The notes below the pieces were generated by a model. It was not told the origin of the DNA. It worked only from the letters and a program-made list of their open reading frames with translations, and did no database searches. A program made the position numbers and the translations under genes. Positions 9,588-17,837 of a stretch of DNA of 64,000 nucleotides are shown piece by piece. Each line of letters starts with the position of its first letter. The stretch's first letter is position 1. This stretch comes from Cryomorpha sp963836915. Lineage in GTDB: Bacteria > Bacteroidota > Bacteroidia > Flavobacteriales_D > Cryomorphaceae. The stretch is taken from contig CAWILH010000002.1 in the NCBI GenBank assembly GCA_963836915.1, forward strand, positions 620,001 through 684,000, written 5' to 3'.

Positions 9588-9822
9588 TCTTTTGCTTTTC
9601 TAATTCAGTTAAAGGCTGCGAATTTACACCTTCTCATAGAAGGATCTATACAGATGCGCTAGAAATTGACGCTGTCATTCGGTTCGCCGCAAAATTCCCA
9701 TAAATAGGGGCTTCCAGCGGTCTTTGCGCCGTTAATTCTTGTTAATGGAAAAGCTTAGAAATTGTTGAAAACCAAAATGTCAATTGATCTCCTGAAAAGC
9801 TATCTTGGTGCAAATTTTAGAA
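9588..9822. other. Divergent intergenic region between moxR and the MazG-like gene
   Basis: This 235-nt region carries the moxR promoter and presumably the promoter of the opposite gene. TTGTTAATGG and TTGTTGAAAACC at about 9737-9772 resemble AT-rich motifs common in Bacteroidota intergenic DNA. I found no small gene or RNA in it. Confidence 0.4.
9619..9626 (-). promoter_or_regulatory. Predicted -7 box (TAAATTCG) of the moxR-bat operon
   Basis: On the minus strand TAAATTCG fits the variant TAnnTTCG seen before several genes in this window. It ends 32 nt before the moxR ATG at 9587, so the leader is about 25 nt. Confidence 0.45.
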
Positions 9823-10212
9823 ATGGAATTACAAGAAACAATCGGAATGGTGCGTCGCTTTCACGATGCTTTTGGTATAAGCAATGCCGCCGTTCCAACC
9901 GCTCAATTGGCGGAAGCCGAAGCCCTTTTGCGCTATAAACTGATGCGTGAAGAAAACGAAGAGTACCTCGAAGCAGCCCAAGAAGGCAATCTCGTAGAAA
10001 TAGCCGATGCCCTGGGCGATATGCTCTACATTCTTTGCGGCACCATTTTAAAGCATGGCCTTTCGGAAAAGATAGAAGAAGTTTTTACCGAAATACAGCG
10101 CAGCAATATGAGCAAGCTCGAAAATGGCAGACCGATATACCGCGAAGACGGCAAGGTGCTCAAAGGCAAGAATTACTTTAAACCTGAAATAGCAAATATC
10201 CTTGAAAATTGA
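9823..10212 (+). CDS. MazG-like nucleotide pyrophosphohydrolase
   Basis: The product has 129 aa from the ATG at 9823; TTG and GTG codons just upstream are less likely starts. It is an all-alpha MazG/PRA-PH type domain with the metal-binding pattern EENEEYLEA (about residues 44-52) and the downstream EIADALGDMLY (about 60-70). Such enzymes hydrolyse nucleoside or phosphoribosyl triphosphates to the monophosphate and pyrophosphate. The C-terminal part (GRPIYREDGKVLKGKNYF) is typical of HisE-like, stand-alone members common in Bacteroidota. It is followed with an 11-nt overlap by a DUF4442 gene. Substrate is unknown; house-cleaning of noncanonical nucleotides is the usual guess. Confidence 0.8.
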   Translation: MELQETIGMVRRFHDAFGISNAAVPTAQLAEAEALLRYKLMREENEEYLEAAQEGNLVEIADALGDMLYILCGTILKHGLSEKIEEVFTEIQRSNMSKLENGRPIYREDGKVLKGKNYFKPEIANILEN

Positions 10213-10720
10213 TCTCGGAGCCGCACTCCAAAAAGCGGAAAATAGCACGTGGGCGCTTCGAAAGCTCAACTTGGCACTGGCAATGGGAATACCATTCAAT
10301 AAGCCGCACGGCATTAAGGTGGCCAAGGTGGAGCCCAATGCGGTAAGCTCCATCATACCCTATAAACGCAAGAATTTCAATCACATAAAAGGGGTGCACG
10401 CCTGTGGCTTGGCCACGGTGGCCGAGTTTTGCAGCGGGCTGGTTTTGCTTCGCAAGCTCGACCCGCGCTCGTACCGCATCATTATGCAAAAGATCGAAGT
10501 GACCTATCACTATCAAGCCAAGAGCGATGCTACTGCGCGCTTTGAGCTGAGCCAAGAAGATTTTGAATCGAAAATACTGCTGCCGCTAAAGTCTGAAGAA
10601 TCCGTATACCACACTTGTGAGATTCCGGTGCACGATGCGAAAGGCAACCTACTCTGTACGGCGAAGACTATTTGGCAGATCAAGACCTGGGAAAAGGTGA
10701 AGACGAAGGTTGGTTCTTAG
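10202..10720 (+). CDS. DUF4442 (hotdog-fold thioesterase-like) protein
   Basis: The product has 172 aa and starts at a TTG (10202) inside the preceding gene; no ATG is well placed. It matches the DUF4442 family, with a hotdog fold related to acyl-CoA thioesterases, including KGVHACGLATVAEFCSG at about 66-82 where the hotdog helix lies. Acyl thioester hydrolysis is possible but not shown for this family. Its last codons (GTT GGT TCT TAG) run into a heptanucleotide repeat that begins at 10710. It probably forms an operon with the MazG-like gene. Confidence 0.75.
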   Translation: MKIDLGAALQKAENSTWALRKLNLALAMGIPFNKPHGIKVAKVEPNAVSSIIPYKRKNFNHIKGVHACGLATVAEFCSGLVLLRKLDPRSYRIIMQKIEVTYHYQAKSDATARFELSQEDFESKILLPLKSEESVYHTCEIPVHDAKGNLLCTAKTIWQIKTWEKVKTKVGS

Positions 10721-10807
10721 CTGTTGGTTTTTAGTTATTGGTTATTAGTTTTTGGTTGTTAGTTCTTAGTTCTTAGTTGCTAGCTTTTAGTTGTTGGTTA
10801 TTAGTTA
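10710..10807. repeat. Heptanucleotide tandem repeat, (TTRGTTN) x 14
   Basis: Fourteen consecutive 7-bp units read TTGGTTC, TTAGCTG, TTGGTTT, TTAGTTA and so on, with T-T-[AG]-G-T-T fixed and the last base variable; one unit is CTAGCTT. A ragged end (GTTATGAGTTGTTG) follows to about 10821. The repeat starts within the stop region of the DUF4442 gene. Nothing further is recognisable from 10822 to the end of ribH at 10935. The array has T-rich purine-spaced strand asymmetry and no coding sense. Confidence 0.85.
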
Positions 10808-10934
10808 GTTATGAGTTGTTGACCTTACGGACTTTTTAGTGTCTTGGGGTGGTAGCGCGTGGATTCTTGAAAACTCCAAGGCACTCTTGGCATAAGTTGA
10901 GCGTGGAGCCAAAAAAAACTAGGTGAGATAGCCG

Positions 10935-11426
10935 TCAACCAAGTGACCGACGGAAGTGGGCCATCTTCACGGCAGCGATTGCGGCTTCTACGCCTTTGTT
11001 TCCATGCTTTCCACCAGAGCGGGCTTTGGCCTGATCTATCGTATCATCGGTGAGCACGCAGAATATGACCGGAACCCCGGTCTGGATGCTTACATCTTTT
11101 ACTCCTTGGGCTACTGCGTTGCAAACAAAATCAAAATGACGGGTCTCGCCCTGAATCACTGACCCGATCGCGATGATGGCATCGAGCTTCACATGATCTG
11201 TCAATAGCTTTGCAGCTATGGGCAATTCGAAACTTCCGGGTACTTTATGAATATGAATATGCCTGGATGATGCGCCCAGCTCGCTAAGCGCTTCACGGGC
11301 GCCAGTGGTGAGGGCATCTGTGATTTCAGCGTTCCACTCGGATACGACGATACCAAAATGAAAAAGCGCCGCCGAAGGGGTGGAGCTTTTATCAAGTGCG
11401 CTCAAATTTTTTCCTGCTGTAGCCAT
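10935..11426 (-). CDS. ribH: 6,7-dimethyl-8-ribityllumazine synthase
   Basis: The product has 163 aa. It condenses 5-amino-6-ribitylamino-uracil with dihydroxybutanone phosphate in riboflavin synthesis. Family motifs are present: SEWNAEITDAL at about 29 (substrate loop), GSFELPIAAKLL at about 64 (phosphate binding), GSVIQGETRHFDFVC at about 87 with the catalytic His, and the C-terminal GGKHGNKGVEAA. The first 20 residues are a nonconserved extension. It directly follows the TPR gene (shared position 11426), an arrangement conserved beside recF in many Flavobacteria. No FMN riboswitch is visible; other rib genes are elsewhere. Confidence 0.95.
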   Translation of the reverse strand: MATAGKNLSALDKSSTPSAALFHFGIVVSEWNAEITDALTTGAREALSELGASSRHIHIHKVPGSFELPIAAKLLTDHVKLDAIIAIGSVIQGETRHFDFVCNAVAQGVKDVSIQTGVPVIFCVLTDDTIDQAKARSGGKHGNKGVEAAIAAVKMAHFRRSLG

Positions 11427-12112
11427 TAACCGCCTACACGAGCTATGTATGAATCGATCACACGGGCTTCTGTGCTCTTAGGATATTTCTCCTTTATTTC
11501 TTGGTAGTTCTTAAGTGCTTTTTCGTGCTTCCCTGTATCTTCATGGATCAGACCAGCTTTCTTGAGATAAATTGGAGCGGTGAGAATATTTTCAGAGTGA
11601 CTTACCGCATCTCCATAATATGAGAGCGCTTCCGAAAAATTACCGAGCTCCACATAGGCATCACCAATAGAACCCAAAGCCACAGCTCCGGCGATCTCAT
11701 CATCTAGATTGGCATCCTTTAAATGATCGATGGCGCGTTGAAACTCTCCATTTCGCAAGTAAATAATACCAGTGTAGTAAGAAGCCAATGCTCCTGCATC
11801 AGTGCCGCTGTATTCATCGGCCAGGTATTCAAAACCGTAATAAGCTTCATTTCCCGCAAGGGCTTTATCAAGACTATCTATTTCAAACCAATACTCGGCT
11901 TTCCATAACAGCTCCATGCCTTCCTTATTCTTGGGCTCTAGGTAGAGCCGCGTCACGGCAAAATATCCGGCAAAAAGCACCACCATTATTCCAGCTATGA
12001 TGAGCAGGGTGTTACGGTTATCTTCTACATATTGCTCTGTCTTTGAATAGACTTCTTGAACATCAACAATTGATTCTTCGTTGTTCTTGGTACTCTTGGC
12101 CATACTGGGCAT
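11426..12112 (-). CDS. Single-pass membrane TPR protein (YfgM-like topology)
   Basis: The reading frame is open from 12130, but the -7 box at 12128-12135 places the start at the ATG at 12112 (228 aa) or 12103. A hydrophilic N-terminus, a transmembrane helix at about 37-58 and a TPR domain to the C-terminus predict a type II membrane protein with TPRs in the periplasm. The shape resembles YfgM, the SecYEG-associated chaperone subunit, but similarity of sequence is not clear to me. It heads the two-gene unit with ribH and is divergent from recF. Confidence 0.8.
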   Translation of the reverse strand: MPSMAKSTKNNEESIVDVQEVYSKTEQYVEDNRNTLLIIAGIMVVLFAGYFAVTRLYLEPKNKEGMELLWKAEYWFEIDSLDKALAGNEAYYGFEYLADEYSGTDAGALASYYTGIIYLRNGEFQRAIDHLKDANLDDEIAGAVALGSIGDAYVELGNFSEALSYYGDAVSHSENILTAPIYLKKAGLIHEDTGKHEKALKNYQEIKEKYPKSTEARVIDSYIARVGG

Positions 12113-12127
12113 TTTGATTTCGGTGTG

Positions 12128-12135
12128 CAAAAATA
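12128..12135 (-). promoter_or_regulatory. Predicted -7 box (TATTTTTG) of the TPR-ribH operon
   Basis: On the minus strand TATTTTTG matches TAnnTTTG and lies 15 nt before the ATG at 12112. It rules against the longer start at 12130, which would fall inside the promoter. Confidence 0.5.
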
Positions 12136-12178
12136 GACTTTTTTAGGAACCATGACAGTCTGGGGTCATTAGATTTGA

Positions 12179-12186
12179 TAATTTTG
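12179..12186 (+). promoter_or_regulatory. Predicted -7 box (TAATTTTG) of recF
   Basis: TAATTTTG matches TAnnTTTG and ends 11 nt before the recF ATG at 12198, so the leader should be at most about 5 nt. Confidence 0.55.
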
Positions 12187-12197
12187 CCCACATCGCT

Positions 12198-13310
12198 ATG
12201 ATCATAACCCATCTCAATCTAATAAATTTTAAAAATTACGAGGATGCTTCGCTTGATTTCGACCCTCACGTAAATATCCTTACAGGCCTAAACGGACAGG
12301 GTAAGACCAACGTTTTGGATGCTATACATTATCTATCATTTTGCAAGAGTTACTTCAATCCTATCGACAGTCAGAATGTGCGGCATGGAGAAGAATTTTT
12401 CGTGGTAGAAGGCGATTTTACTGCAGATGATCAAGTAGATCGAATCTATTGTGGGGTAAAGAAAGGGCAGAAGAAGACCTTCCGGAAAAACAAAACCGAT
12501 TACGAGCGCCTAGCCGACCATATAGGAAAATATCCCACGGTGGTGATCTCGCCTTACGATAAAGATTTGATCAGCGAAGGGAGCGAAATACGCCGAAAAT
12601 GGATGGACGGCATTATATCTCAATATAATCGCGCCTATCTAGATGAGCTGGTGGCCTATAACAAGATATTGGGCCATCGGAACAGCTTGCTCAAATTCTT
12701 TTGGGAGAACAGAACCTTTGATGCTGATAATCTAGCGCTTTGGACGAATCAGCTGGCCGATAAGGCAGCGATAATATTTGCGGAGCGAGCGGCTTTTATC
12801 GAAGCGTTCATGCCCGCCTTCATAGCGCATTACGCGGCCATAAGTGGCAATGCAGAAGAAGTTGGGATAGCGTATAGGTCGCATCTGAGAGAAGCCGAGT
12901 TTCCGGAGTTGGTCGCTCAATACATTGATAAAGATAGGCGTAGCTCCTACACCAATGTAGGCACGCATAAAGATGATCTCAAATTTTTGATCGGCGGTCA
13001 TCCCTTGAAGAAATTTGGATCGCAGGGGCAACAGAAGACCTTTCTCATAGCGCTCAAGCTTGCCCAATTTGATTTGATCAAGCGGAGCACTGGGCTTACG
13101 CCAATATTATTGCTCGATGATATTTTTGACAAAATAGACGATGTGCGTGTCGCCCACTTGATGCGACTCGTAAGCGCCCATAATTTCGGACAGATATTTA
13201 TCACCGATACCCATGCCGACCGAATTACGGGTATCTTTGAAGGCATTAGCGAGAGCGTGAAAATTTTTAAAATCTCAGAAGGAGAAGTCTATGAACCGCA
13301 ACCAGAATGA
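12198..13310 (+). CDS. recF: DNA replication and repair protein RecF
   Basis: The product has 370 aa, normal length. It is an SMC-like ATPase that helps load RecA at single-strand gaps. Walker A GLNGQGKTN lies at about 30-38, the ABC signature-like GSQGQQKTFLIALK at about 274-287 and Walker B ILLLDDIFDKID at about 303-314. It is followed, with a 20-nt overlap, by the DciA-like gene and is divergent from TPR-ribH, a conserved Flavobacteria order. dnaA, dnaN and gyrB are not next to it. Confidence 0.97.
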   Translation: MIITHLNLINFKNYEDASLDFDPHVNILTGLNGQGKTNVLDAIHYLSFCKSYFNPIDSQNVRHGEEFFVVEGDFTADDQVDRIYCGVKKGQKKTFRKNKTDYERLADHIGKYPTVVISPYDKDLISEGSEIRRKWMDGIISQYNRAYLDELVAYNKILGHRNSLLKFFWENRTFDADNLALWTNQLADKAAIIFAERAAFIEAFMPAFIAHYAAISGNAEEVGIAYRSHLREAEFPELVAQYIDKDRRSSYTNVGTHKDDLKFLIGGHPLKKFGSQGQQKTFLIALKLAQFDLIKRSTGLTPILLLDDIFDKIDDVRVAHLMRLVSAHNFGQIFITDTHADRITGIFEGISESVKIFKISEGEVYEPQPE

Positions 13311-13584
13311 AGAATCACTTGAGACCGTAATGAACCGGCTTCTAAAAGCTTACGGCTTGGAAGAAGGAGTTCATACCGCAGCTATCAGCACCCATTGGGA
13401 AAAGCTGATGGGGCCGGCCATCGCAAAACGCACGCGCGACATGAAATTGAAAAAGGGTGTGCTCACTATCTGGATAGAATCGGCCAGCCTGCGGCAGGAG
13501 CTAAGCTATGGCAAGGATATGATAGCGACCAAAATCAATCAGGCTATGGGCGAGCGGTTGGTGACCCAAGTAGAGCTTAGGTAA
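13291..13584 (+). CDS. DUF721/DciA-like protein
   Basis: The product has 97 aa and starts inside the end of recF, so translation is likely coupled. The family pattern is present: a central WEKLMGPAIAKRT (about residues 35-47) and the KKGVLTIWIESASLRQEL segment that forms the KH-like fold. DUF721 proteins include DciA, the ancestral loader of the replicative helicase DnaB, and that role is plausible here since no dnaC is seen. Function in Bacteroidota is inferred from the family. Confidence 0.85.
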   Translation: MNRNQNEESLETVMNRLLKAYGLEEGVHTAAISTHWEKLMGPAIAKRTRDMKLKKGVLTIWIESASLRQELSYGKDMIATKINQAMGERLVTQVELR

Positions 13585-13589
13585 TGCGT

Positions 13590-14126
13590 TCACTCTTCCG
13601 ATAGCTCGATCTGCTTATCGAGAATGGCTTCCATCGCTTTCAAGGTTTGCTTGTCTACTTTGGCATCCGTCCTGGCCTGTTTTTTCATGAAGCGAAACAT
13701 CGCGTTTTTCTTGATCTCGTAGGCTACAAAGACGGTATAGTCTGTACCGTTATAATACTTCTCTTCATCAAATTTTCTCAAATCGGCTATCCCAGTGTTC
13801 ATTACCTCACGGGTCAGGGTCTGAAACTTTTCAGATACTTCAGATGAGTTCGTGTTTTCAGTTTCTGCCAGATATTGATCGGAGACTGTCTTTAAATTGG
13901 TGCTCACCTGCGATGCGAGTTGGTTTTTGGCTTCTAGGTCGGCTTTGCTACGTGCTATGTTGTCTTTGGCGCTTACCCCTTTTCCGGTGGCCCGGAAATA
14001 ACTGTTATTCGATTCGTACTTGGAACCCGTAAATGGTTCCTTAACTTTTTCGCCCATTGGAGACTTGTTGGCACAGCTATTAAATAAGGTAAGGGCAAGA
14101 AATGCAAGAAGATAGATTCGGTTCAT
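13590..14126 (-). CDS. Lipoprotein resembling the LPP20 family
   Basis: The product has 178 aa. It has a lipoprotein signal peptide with lipobox FNSC (Cys at about 18). The body has an alternating helix pattern, with DNIARSKADLEAKNQLASQVS at about 55-75 and a YTVFVAYEIKK strand at about 129, reminiscent of LPP20-type lipoproteins. The function is unknown. It lies 5 nt from the end of the DciA-like gene on the other strand, with its own promoter region between 14127 and the patatin gene. Confidence 0.65.
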   Translation of the reverse strand: MNRIYLLAFLALTLFNSCANKSPMGEKVKEPFTGSKYESNNSYFRATGKGVSAKDNIARSKADLEAKNQLASQVSTNLKTVSDQYLAETENTNSSEVSEKFQTLTREVMNTGIADLRKFDEEKYYNGTDYTVFVAYEIKKNAMFRFMKKQARTDAKVDKQTLKAMEAILDKQIELSEE

Positions 14127-14203
14127 GGTTTTAGTTTCAGCTTGATTAGTAAAAGTCGTGCCAAATTAGGTTTTCTATTTGATAAAGAATGAGACGGTCT
14201 ATT

Positions 14204-14211
14204 TATCTTTG
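14204..14211 (+). promoter_or_regulatory. Predicted -7 box (TATCTTTG) of the patatin gene
   Basis: TATCTTTG matches TAnnTTTG and ends 8 nt before the ATG at 14220. A possible -33 TTTG lies at 14178-14181. The transcript is probably leaderless. Confidence 0.55.
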
Positions 14212-14219
14212 GAATCTTA

Positions 14220-14984
14220 ATGGAAGGATACGAAACAGAAAAATGGGGCTTGGCGCTTAGCGGCGGTGGGGCGCGTGGCATCATTCACGTGGGAGTACTA
14301 CAGGCATTTGAAGATGTCGGATTTAGGCCGGTATGTGTGGCAGGCACCAGTATAGGAGCTATCGTGGGTGTGCTTTATGCAAATGGAATGCGGCCCGAAG
14401 AGATGATGAAGCTGATTTTGGCCAAGAGTTTCTTGCGGATGTTTGGCATAAAGCCAAGTCTCTCGGGATTTTTGGAAATGAAATACCTAAAGGCCATACT
14501 TCAGAAATATGTTCCTGAGACTTTTGAAGAATTGCAGATGCCCTTTATGGCATTGGCCACCAATCTGAGCAAACGGGAGAACGTAGTGTTTGATCAAGGT
14601 GCACTCCATCAGGCAGTAATCGCATCGGCTACCATCCCCGTACTGTTTGAGCCGGTAGAGATCGATGGTGATAAATATGTAGATGGCGGAGTGATCGATA
14701 ATCTGCCATCAAGCGCTTGCAAATCGAAGTGCGACAAGGTGCTGGGGATAGAAGTAAACCATGGGAAATTCAGTCCAGACCTGCGTAATATGAAGAATGT
14801 GGCGATGGAGATATTTCAAATGATCATTGATCAAAACAGCCAAAAGGGAATGAACGCCTGCGATGAGCTCATTATGCCCGAGCTGGATGAGACGTTTCAG
14901 CTCTTAGATTTCTCCAAATCAAAGACCCTTTTCGACATCGGCCTGAAAGAAGGGCAGGATTGGTTGAAGAAGCATGGGCATTAA
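14220..14984 (+). CDS. Patatin-like phospholipase (RssA type)
   Basis: The product has 254 aa. The Ser-Asp dyad of the patatin fold is intact: the oxyanion hole GGGARG at 15-20, the nucleophile elbow GTSIG with S44 and the DGG motif with D154. It lacks a signal peptide, so it is probably a cytoplasmic or membrane-associated acyl hydrolase. Its stop codon overlaps that of the convergent MFS gene (TTAA, 14981-14984). Confidence 0.9.
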   Translation: MEGYETEKWGLALSGGGARGIIHVGVLQAFEDVGFRPVCVAGTSIGAIVGVLYANGMRPEEMMKLILAKSFLRMFGIKPSLSGFLEMKYLKAILQKYVPETFEELQMPFMALATNLSKRENVVFDQGALHQAVIASATIPVLFEPVEIDGDKYVDGGVIDNLPSSACKSKCDKVLGIEVNHGKFSPDLRNMKNVAMEIFQMIIDQNSQKGMNACDELIMPELDETFQLLDFSKSKTLFDIGLKEGQDWLKKHGH

Positions 14985-16207
14985 TCTATGCGCTCCAGAA
15001 CTTTTATGATAGTGGGTGCTGCATCGGCCTTGCCAATAGTAAAATAAAAGCCCAAGCCGACCAGCAGCGATGCGATAAGAGCTCCATACCAAAGCACAGG
15101 GTAGCCATTATGATTTACCAAATAAAATCCGACTGCTGGAGCTAGGATGAATGATACCGAGTAGCTCATGGAGTGGAATCCGAGATAGGCACCGCGACTA
15201 TTTGCTGGCGGTCGATTGGCAGCGTAGGTGAGCAGAAAGGGCATCACAAAGATTTCTGCAATGCTCAGCAAAATCATCGCGATTATTAATATAAGTAATG
15301 ACGTGTCAAGATTTAAGGCTAGAAAAGACAAGCCTAGTAGCCACCCACCTATGGCCACAGCCCTGCCGAGACGCATAGCTTTGCTCAGGATGTATACGAG
15401 GGGCATTTCCAAAAGGAATACTACGCCACCATTTATTCCAAGCAAAGCGCCGATTGAGCGCTCAGAGAGTTTATAAATTTCCCGATAATAAAGCGGTAAA
15501 GTGAAGAAAAACTGGAAGAAAACCGTCCCGAATAGAATGGTGAGAATTGAAAATAGCACATAGCGGCCATCGCGAATTGGGCTTTGTTTTTTCTGTATTT
15601 CTATCGGCTTCTTTGCATCAGCCTTAGCCCTACCACTGAAATATAGAAAGAAGACCAAGCCGGCCAAGATGCAAGTCATGCCATCCATATAAAACAGCCA
15701 TTTATAACCGTACATGGCAAGGACACCCCCAGCGATTGGGCCAAGGGCAAACCCTAGATTTATAGCCATCCGATTAAGGGAATAAGCGCGGGTAAGATTT
15801 TCAGGGCGCGCATATTGGGCTACCGATGCAGCATTTGCCGGTCGAAAGGTATCAGAGATCACAGTGATGATGAAGAAACCTATCGAAAGACTATAGAAAG
15901 AATCTTGCATCTCTAAAAAGTAAAACCCCACTCCCGTAAGGATGAGTGACCAAAGCTGAACATGAAAAGCCCCAATCTTATCAATCAAAAAGCCGCCGAG
16001 ATATGCTCCCACCAAGGAACCAGCTCCAAAAAGACTCAGTACGATGCCTACTTCTCCAGTCTCGAGCGACATTTCTTTACTTAGGTAGATGCTCAAAAAA
16101 GGAAGCACCATAGTCCCGGTGCGGTTTATTAAAAGCACGAGCGCCAGCATCCATGCCGGTGCGGAGAGTCCTTCATAGGTCTTTACATACTGGCCAATGA
16201 TGTTCAC
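14981..16207 (-). CDS. MFS transporter
   Basis: The product has 408 aa with twelve predicted membrane segments in two halves, split by a basic loop at about 195-215. After the second helix there is a GSLVGAYLGGFLIDKIG segment, the usual MFS motif A position. It resembles drug-efflux type members of the major facilitator superfamily. The substrate is unknown and no linked gene gives a hint. The start at 16207 is supported by a -7 box 20 nt upstream. Confidence 0.88.
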   Translation of the reverse strand: MNIIGQYVKTYEGLSAPAWMLALVLLINRTGTMVLPFLSIYLSKEMSLETGEVGIVLSLFGAGSLVGAYLGGFLIDKIGAFHVQLWSLILTGVGFYFLEMQDSFYSLSIGFFIITVISDTFRPANAASVAQYARPENLTRAYSLNRMAINLGFALGPIAGGVLAMYGYKWLFYMDGMTCILAGLVFFLYFSGRAKADAKKPIEIQKKQSPIRDGRYVLFSILTILFGTVFFQFFFTLPLYYREIYKLSERSIGALLGINGGVVFLLEMPLVYILSKAMRLGRAVAIGGWLLGLSFLALNLDTSLLILIIAMILLSIAEIFVMPFLLTYAANRPPANSRGAYLGFHSMSYSVSFILAPAVGFYLVNHNGYPVLWYGALIASLLVGLGFYFTIGKADAAPTIIKVLERID

Positions 16208-16227
16208 GAATGGTGGTTTTAGAGCTT

Positions 16228-16235
16228 CAAAATTA
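16228..16235 (-). promoter_or_regulatory. Predicted -7 box (TAATTTTG) of the MFS gene
   Basis: On the minus strand TAATTTTG matches TAnnTTTG, 20 nt before the ATG at 16207. Confidence 0.45.
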
Positions 16236-16265
16236 AGAAGATCAGCAGATTAATTCTGATAACCC

Positions 16266-17000
16266 TCAGGACGGCAAAAAGAAAAAATTCTGGCCGCTAT
16301 AGCTTTTTTCAGAATAGGGGTGCAGCGACTTACCGTCAAAATAGTGGATGGTATAACCGAGCCCAGTAAGAAAGTTCATACTGCGCTTTCGGTTTTCATT
16401 ATCCCATAATTCAGTATAGATAATGGGTTGATCTCTCTTGAGCAAAGACTCGCCGCCCTTTAAAACGAAGTACTCAAAATTCTCCACGTCGAGCTTTATT
16501 CCTGTTACCTTTTTTGACTTGGGAATGAGGTTGTCAAGTGTTTCTACCTTGACCTGATATTTGCGCCCAGAGCCCATCACTTCAATAGATGGATGTAGGA
16601 TATGGCTCAGCCCCTGCATTTTTACTTGATTGATCTCTGGTAGGATCATCTCGGCATCGCCAGGCTCTGCGCCAAGTGCTACATCAAAAAGCCGAAATTT
16701 TTCTTCGTTTTTTTCTTTGATGATCGTTTGCAGTACAGCCCTATTATCGGGGATGGGCTCAAATGCCCAAATGTTCGATTCGGGCTTGGTACGCAGGAGG
16801 TGCCAAGTCATGATACCTAGGTTGGCACCAATGTCTAGTATGACGCCATGTGCTGGGAGCAATTCCATAAACTTGAAAAAATCACCTTCCTTCGGATCGC
16901 TCTTGAGGGTAAGCACCTTATAACGGGCAAAAAGAAGAAGATAGGTATCGAAGCCGAGAATATTTTGTAAAAATCGCTTCAGGAAGACTTTCAAATCCAA
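16266..17000 (-). CDS. FkbM family SAM-dependent methyltransferase
   Basis: The product has 244 aa. It has the SAM-binding motif I VILDIGANLGIMT (about 54-66), an acidic residue in motif II (AFEPIP, about 78-83) and the family segment VTGIKLDVENFEYFVLKGGES at about 165-185. FkbM-type enzymes O-methylate sugars and small molecules, often in cell-surface glycans; the acceptor is unknown. The start is a TTG at 17000, and a -7 box ends 8 nt upstream, so I keep that start. It is a single gene. Confidence 0.85.
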   Translation of the reverse strand: MDLKVFLKRFLQNILGFDTYLLLFARYKVLTLKSDPKEGDFFKFMELLPAHGVILDIGANLGIMTWHLLRTKPESNIWAFEPIPDNRAVLQTIIKEKNEEKFRLFDVALGAEPGDAEMILPEINQVKMQGLSHILHPSIEVMGSGRKYQVKVETLDNLIPKSKKVTGIKLDVENFEYFVLKGGESLLKRDQPIIYTELWDNENRKRSMNFLTGLGYTIHYFDGKSLHPYSEKSYSGQNFFFLPS

Positions 17001-17008
17001 AATTTCGG

Positions 17009-17016
17009 CAAAGGTA
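17009..17016 (-). promoter_or_regulatory. Predicted -7 box (TACCTTTG) of the FkbM gene
   Basis: On the minus strand TACCTTTG matches TAnnTTTG. It ends 8 nt before the TTG at 17000, which supports this unusual start codon. Confidence 0.5.
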
Positions 17017-17063
17017 AAAATTCAAGTTTCCTAAAAAACTTTAAAAAAGCCTTCATGGCAAAA

Positions 17064-17693
17064 TCAAAAGGAAACCTTCCAAAAGGTAAGTTGGCAGGAA
17101 TCTATAGTGGCGCGATGGGTTTGATAAAGCGCCGCGTCTAGCAAGGAACCGGGTTCTAATATACGGGATCTGTTGATTGGGCAGATGCCTGATTTTACAA
17201 CCAATGGTATCGAAGTTATCCCCAACGCTGCGCTATCAAGCTCCATTACCGTAAATCCATTCTCAACATATCTGTCGACTGCCGGAGCAGCTTCGAGAGC
17301 TATATTTCTTCCGGCAGCCTTTTTTTGGAATGCGATCAGATTAAGGCTGCCGCTATCTGGAGCGATGCGATGCACCATCGATGCCGTGTCCGAATAAAAA
17401 TCACTGCCCACCCAGCCATCGGGAAGCTCGGCCAATCGTGGTGTAGCCCCCAAAACATCTAGCCACATGGCTGCACCATTTGCCGTAAGGTAAAGTATGG
17501 GCGTATCGTGTCGGTGAAGCTGAGAAGTGTCGCCCACTTCCATTTCCAAATGGATGATTCGGTAATTTTCACCTTCATATACCACCTTATGAAAGGGCTC
17601 ATCATGTACCTGAATCATTGTAGGTTGAGCGGCTACTGACTGATTTATAATAAAAATTAGCGCAAGAAATAGGCCGGTCTTAATAAAATTCAT
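17064..17693 (-). CDS. Exported cupin-like protein
   Basis: The product has 209 aa with a signal peptide ending VAAQ (about residue 22). The HRHDTPILYLTANGAAMW segment at about 61-78 looks like the first metal-binding cupin motif, and GSLNLIAFQKK at about 115 the second strand. A single cupin domain in the periplasm is likely, with a C-terminal part of unknown fold that includes two cysteines (CPINRSRI and DSCQL). The function is unknown. It is not obviously in an operon. Confidence 0.6.
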   Translation of the reverse strand: MNFIKTGLFLALIFIINQSVAAQPTMIQVHDEPFHKVVYEGENYRIIHLEMEVGDTSQLHRHDTPILYLTANGAAMWLDVLGATPRLAELPDGWVGSDFYSDTASMVHRIAPDSGSLNLIAFQKKAAGRNIALEAAPAVDRYVENGFTVMELDSAALGITSIPLVVKSGICPINRSRILEPGSLLDAALYQTHRATIDSCQLTFWKVSF

Positions 17694-17837
17694 AGCTTAG
17701 AAATTCACCGGCTAGAGCGCGTGTGAAGGGGTGGTTTAAAATCATTAACATTCCCAGAAATGAAATTATAGTATCTTTCAGCCAAATTGGGAATAAATCC
17801 CAAAATTATACTTTTACTAACCATTAAAACTTAAATC

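Noticed and set aside
9737..9772. TTGTTAATGG and TTGTTGAAAACC as possible DnaA-box-like elements
   Set aside because: They resemble AT-rich intergenic motifs; no cluster of TTATCCACA-type boxes and no dnaA or dnaN are near, so an origin is not supported even though recF lies 2.4 kb away.
12103..12130. Starts at 12130 (TPR protein), 56546 (dehydrogenase), 32948 and 59863 as the true N-termini
   Set aside because: Each lies inside or upstream of a predicted -7 box; the shorter starts fit the promoter and the signal or family N-terminus.
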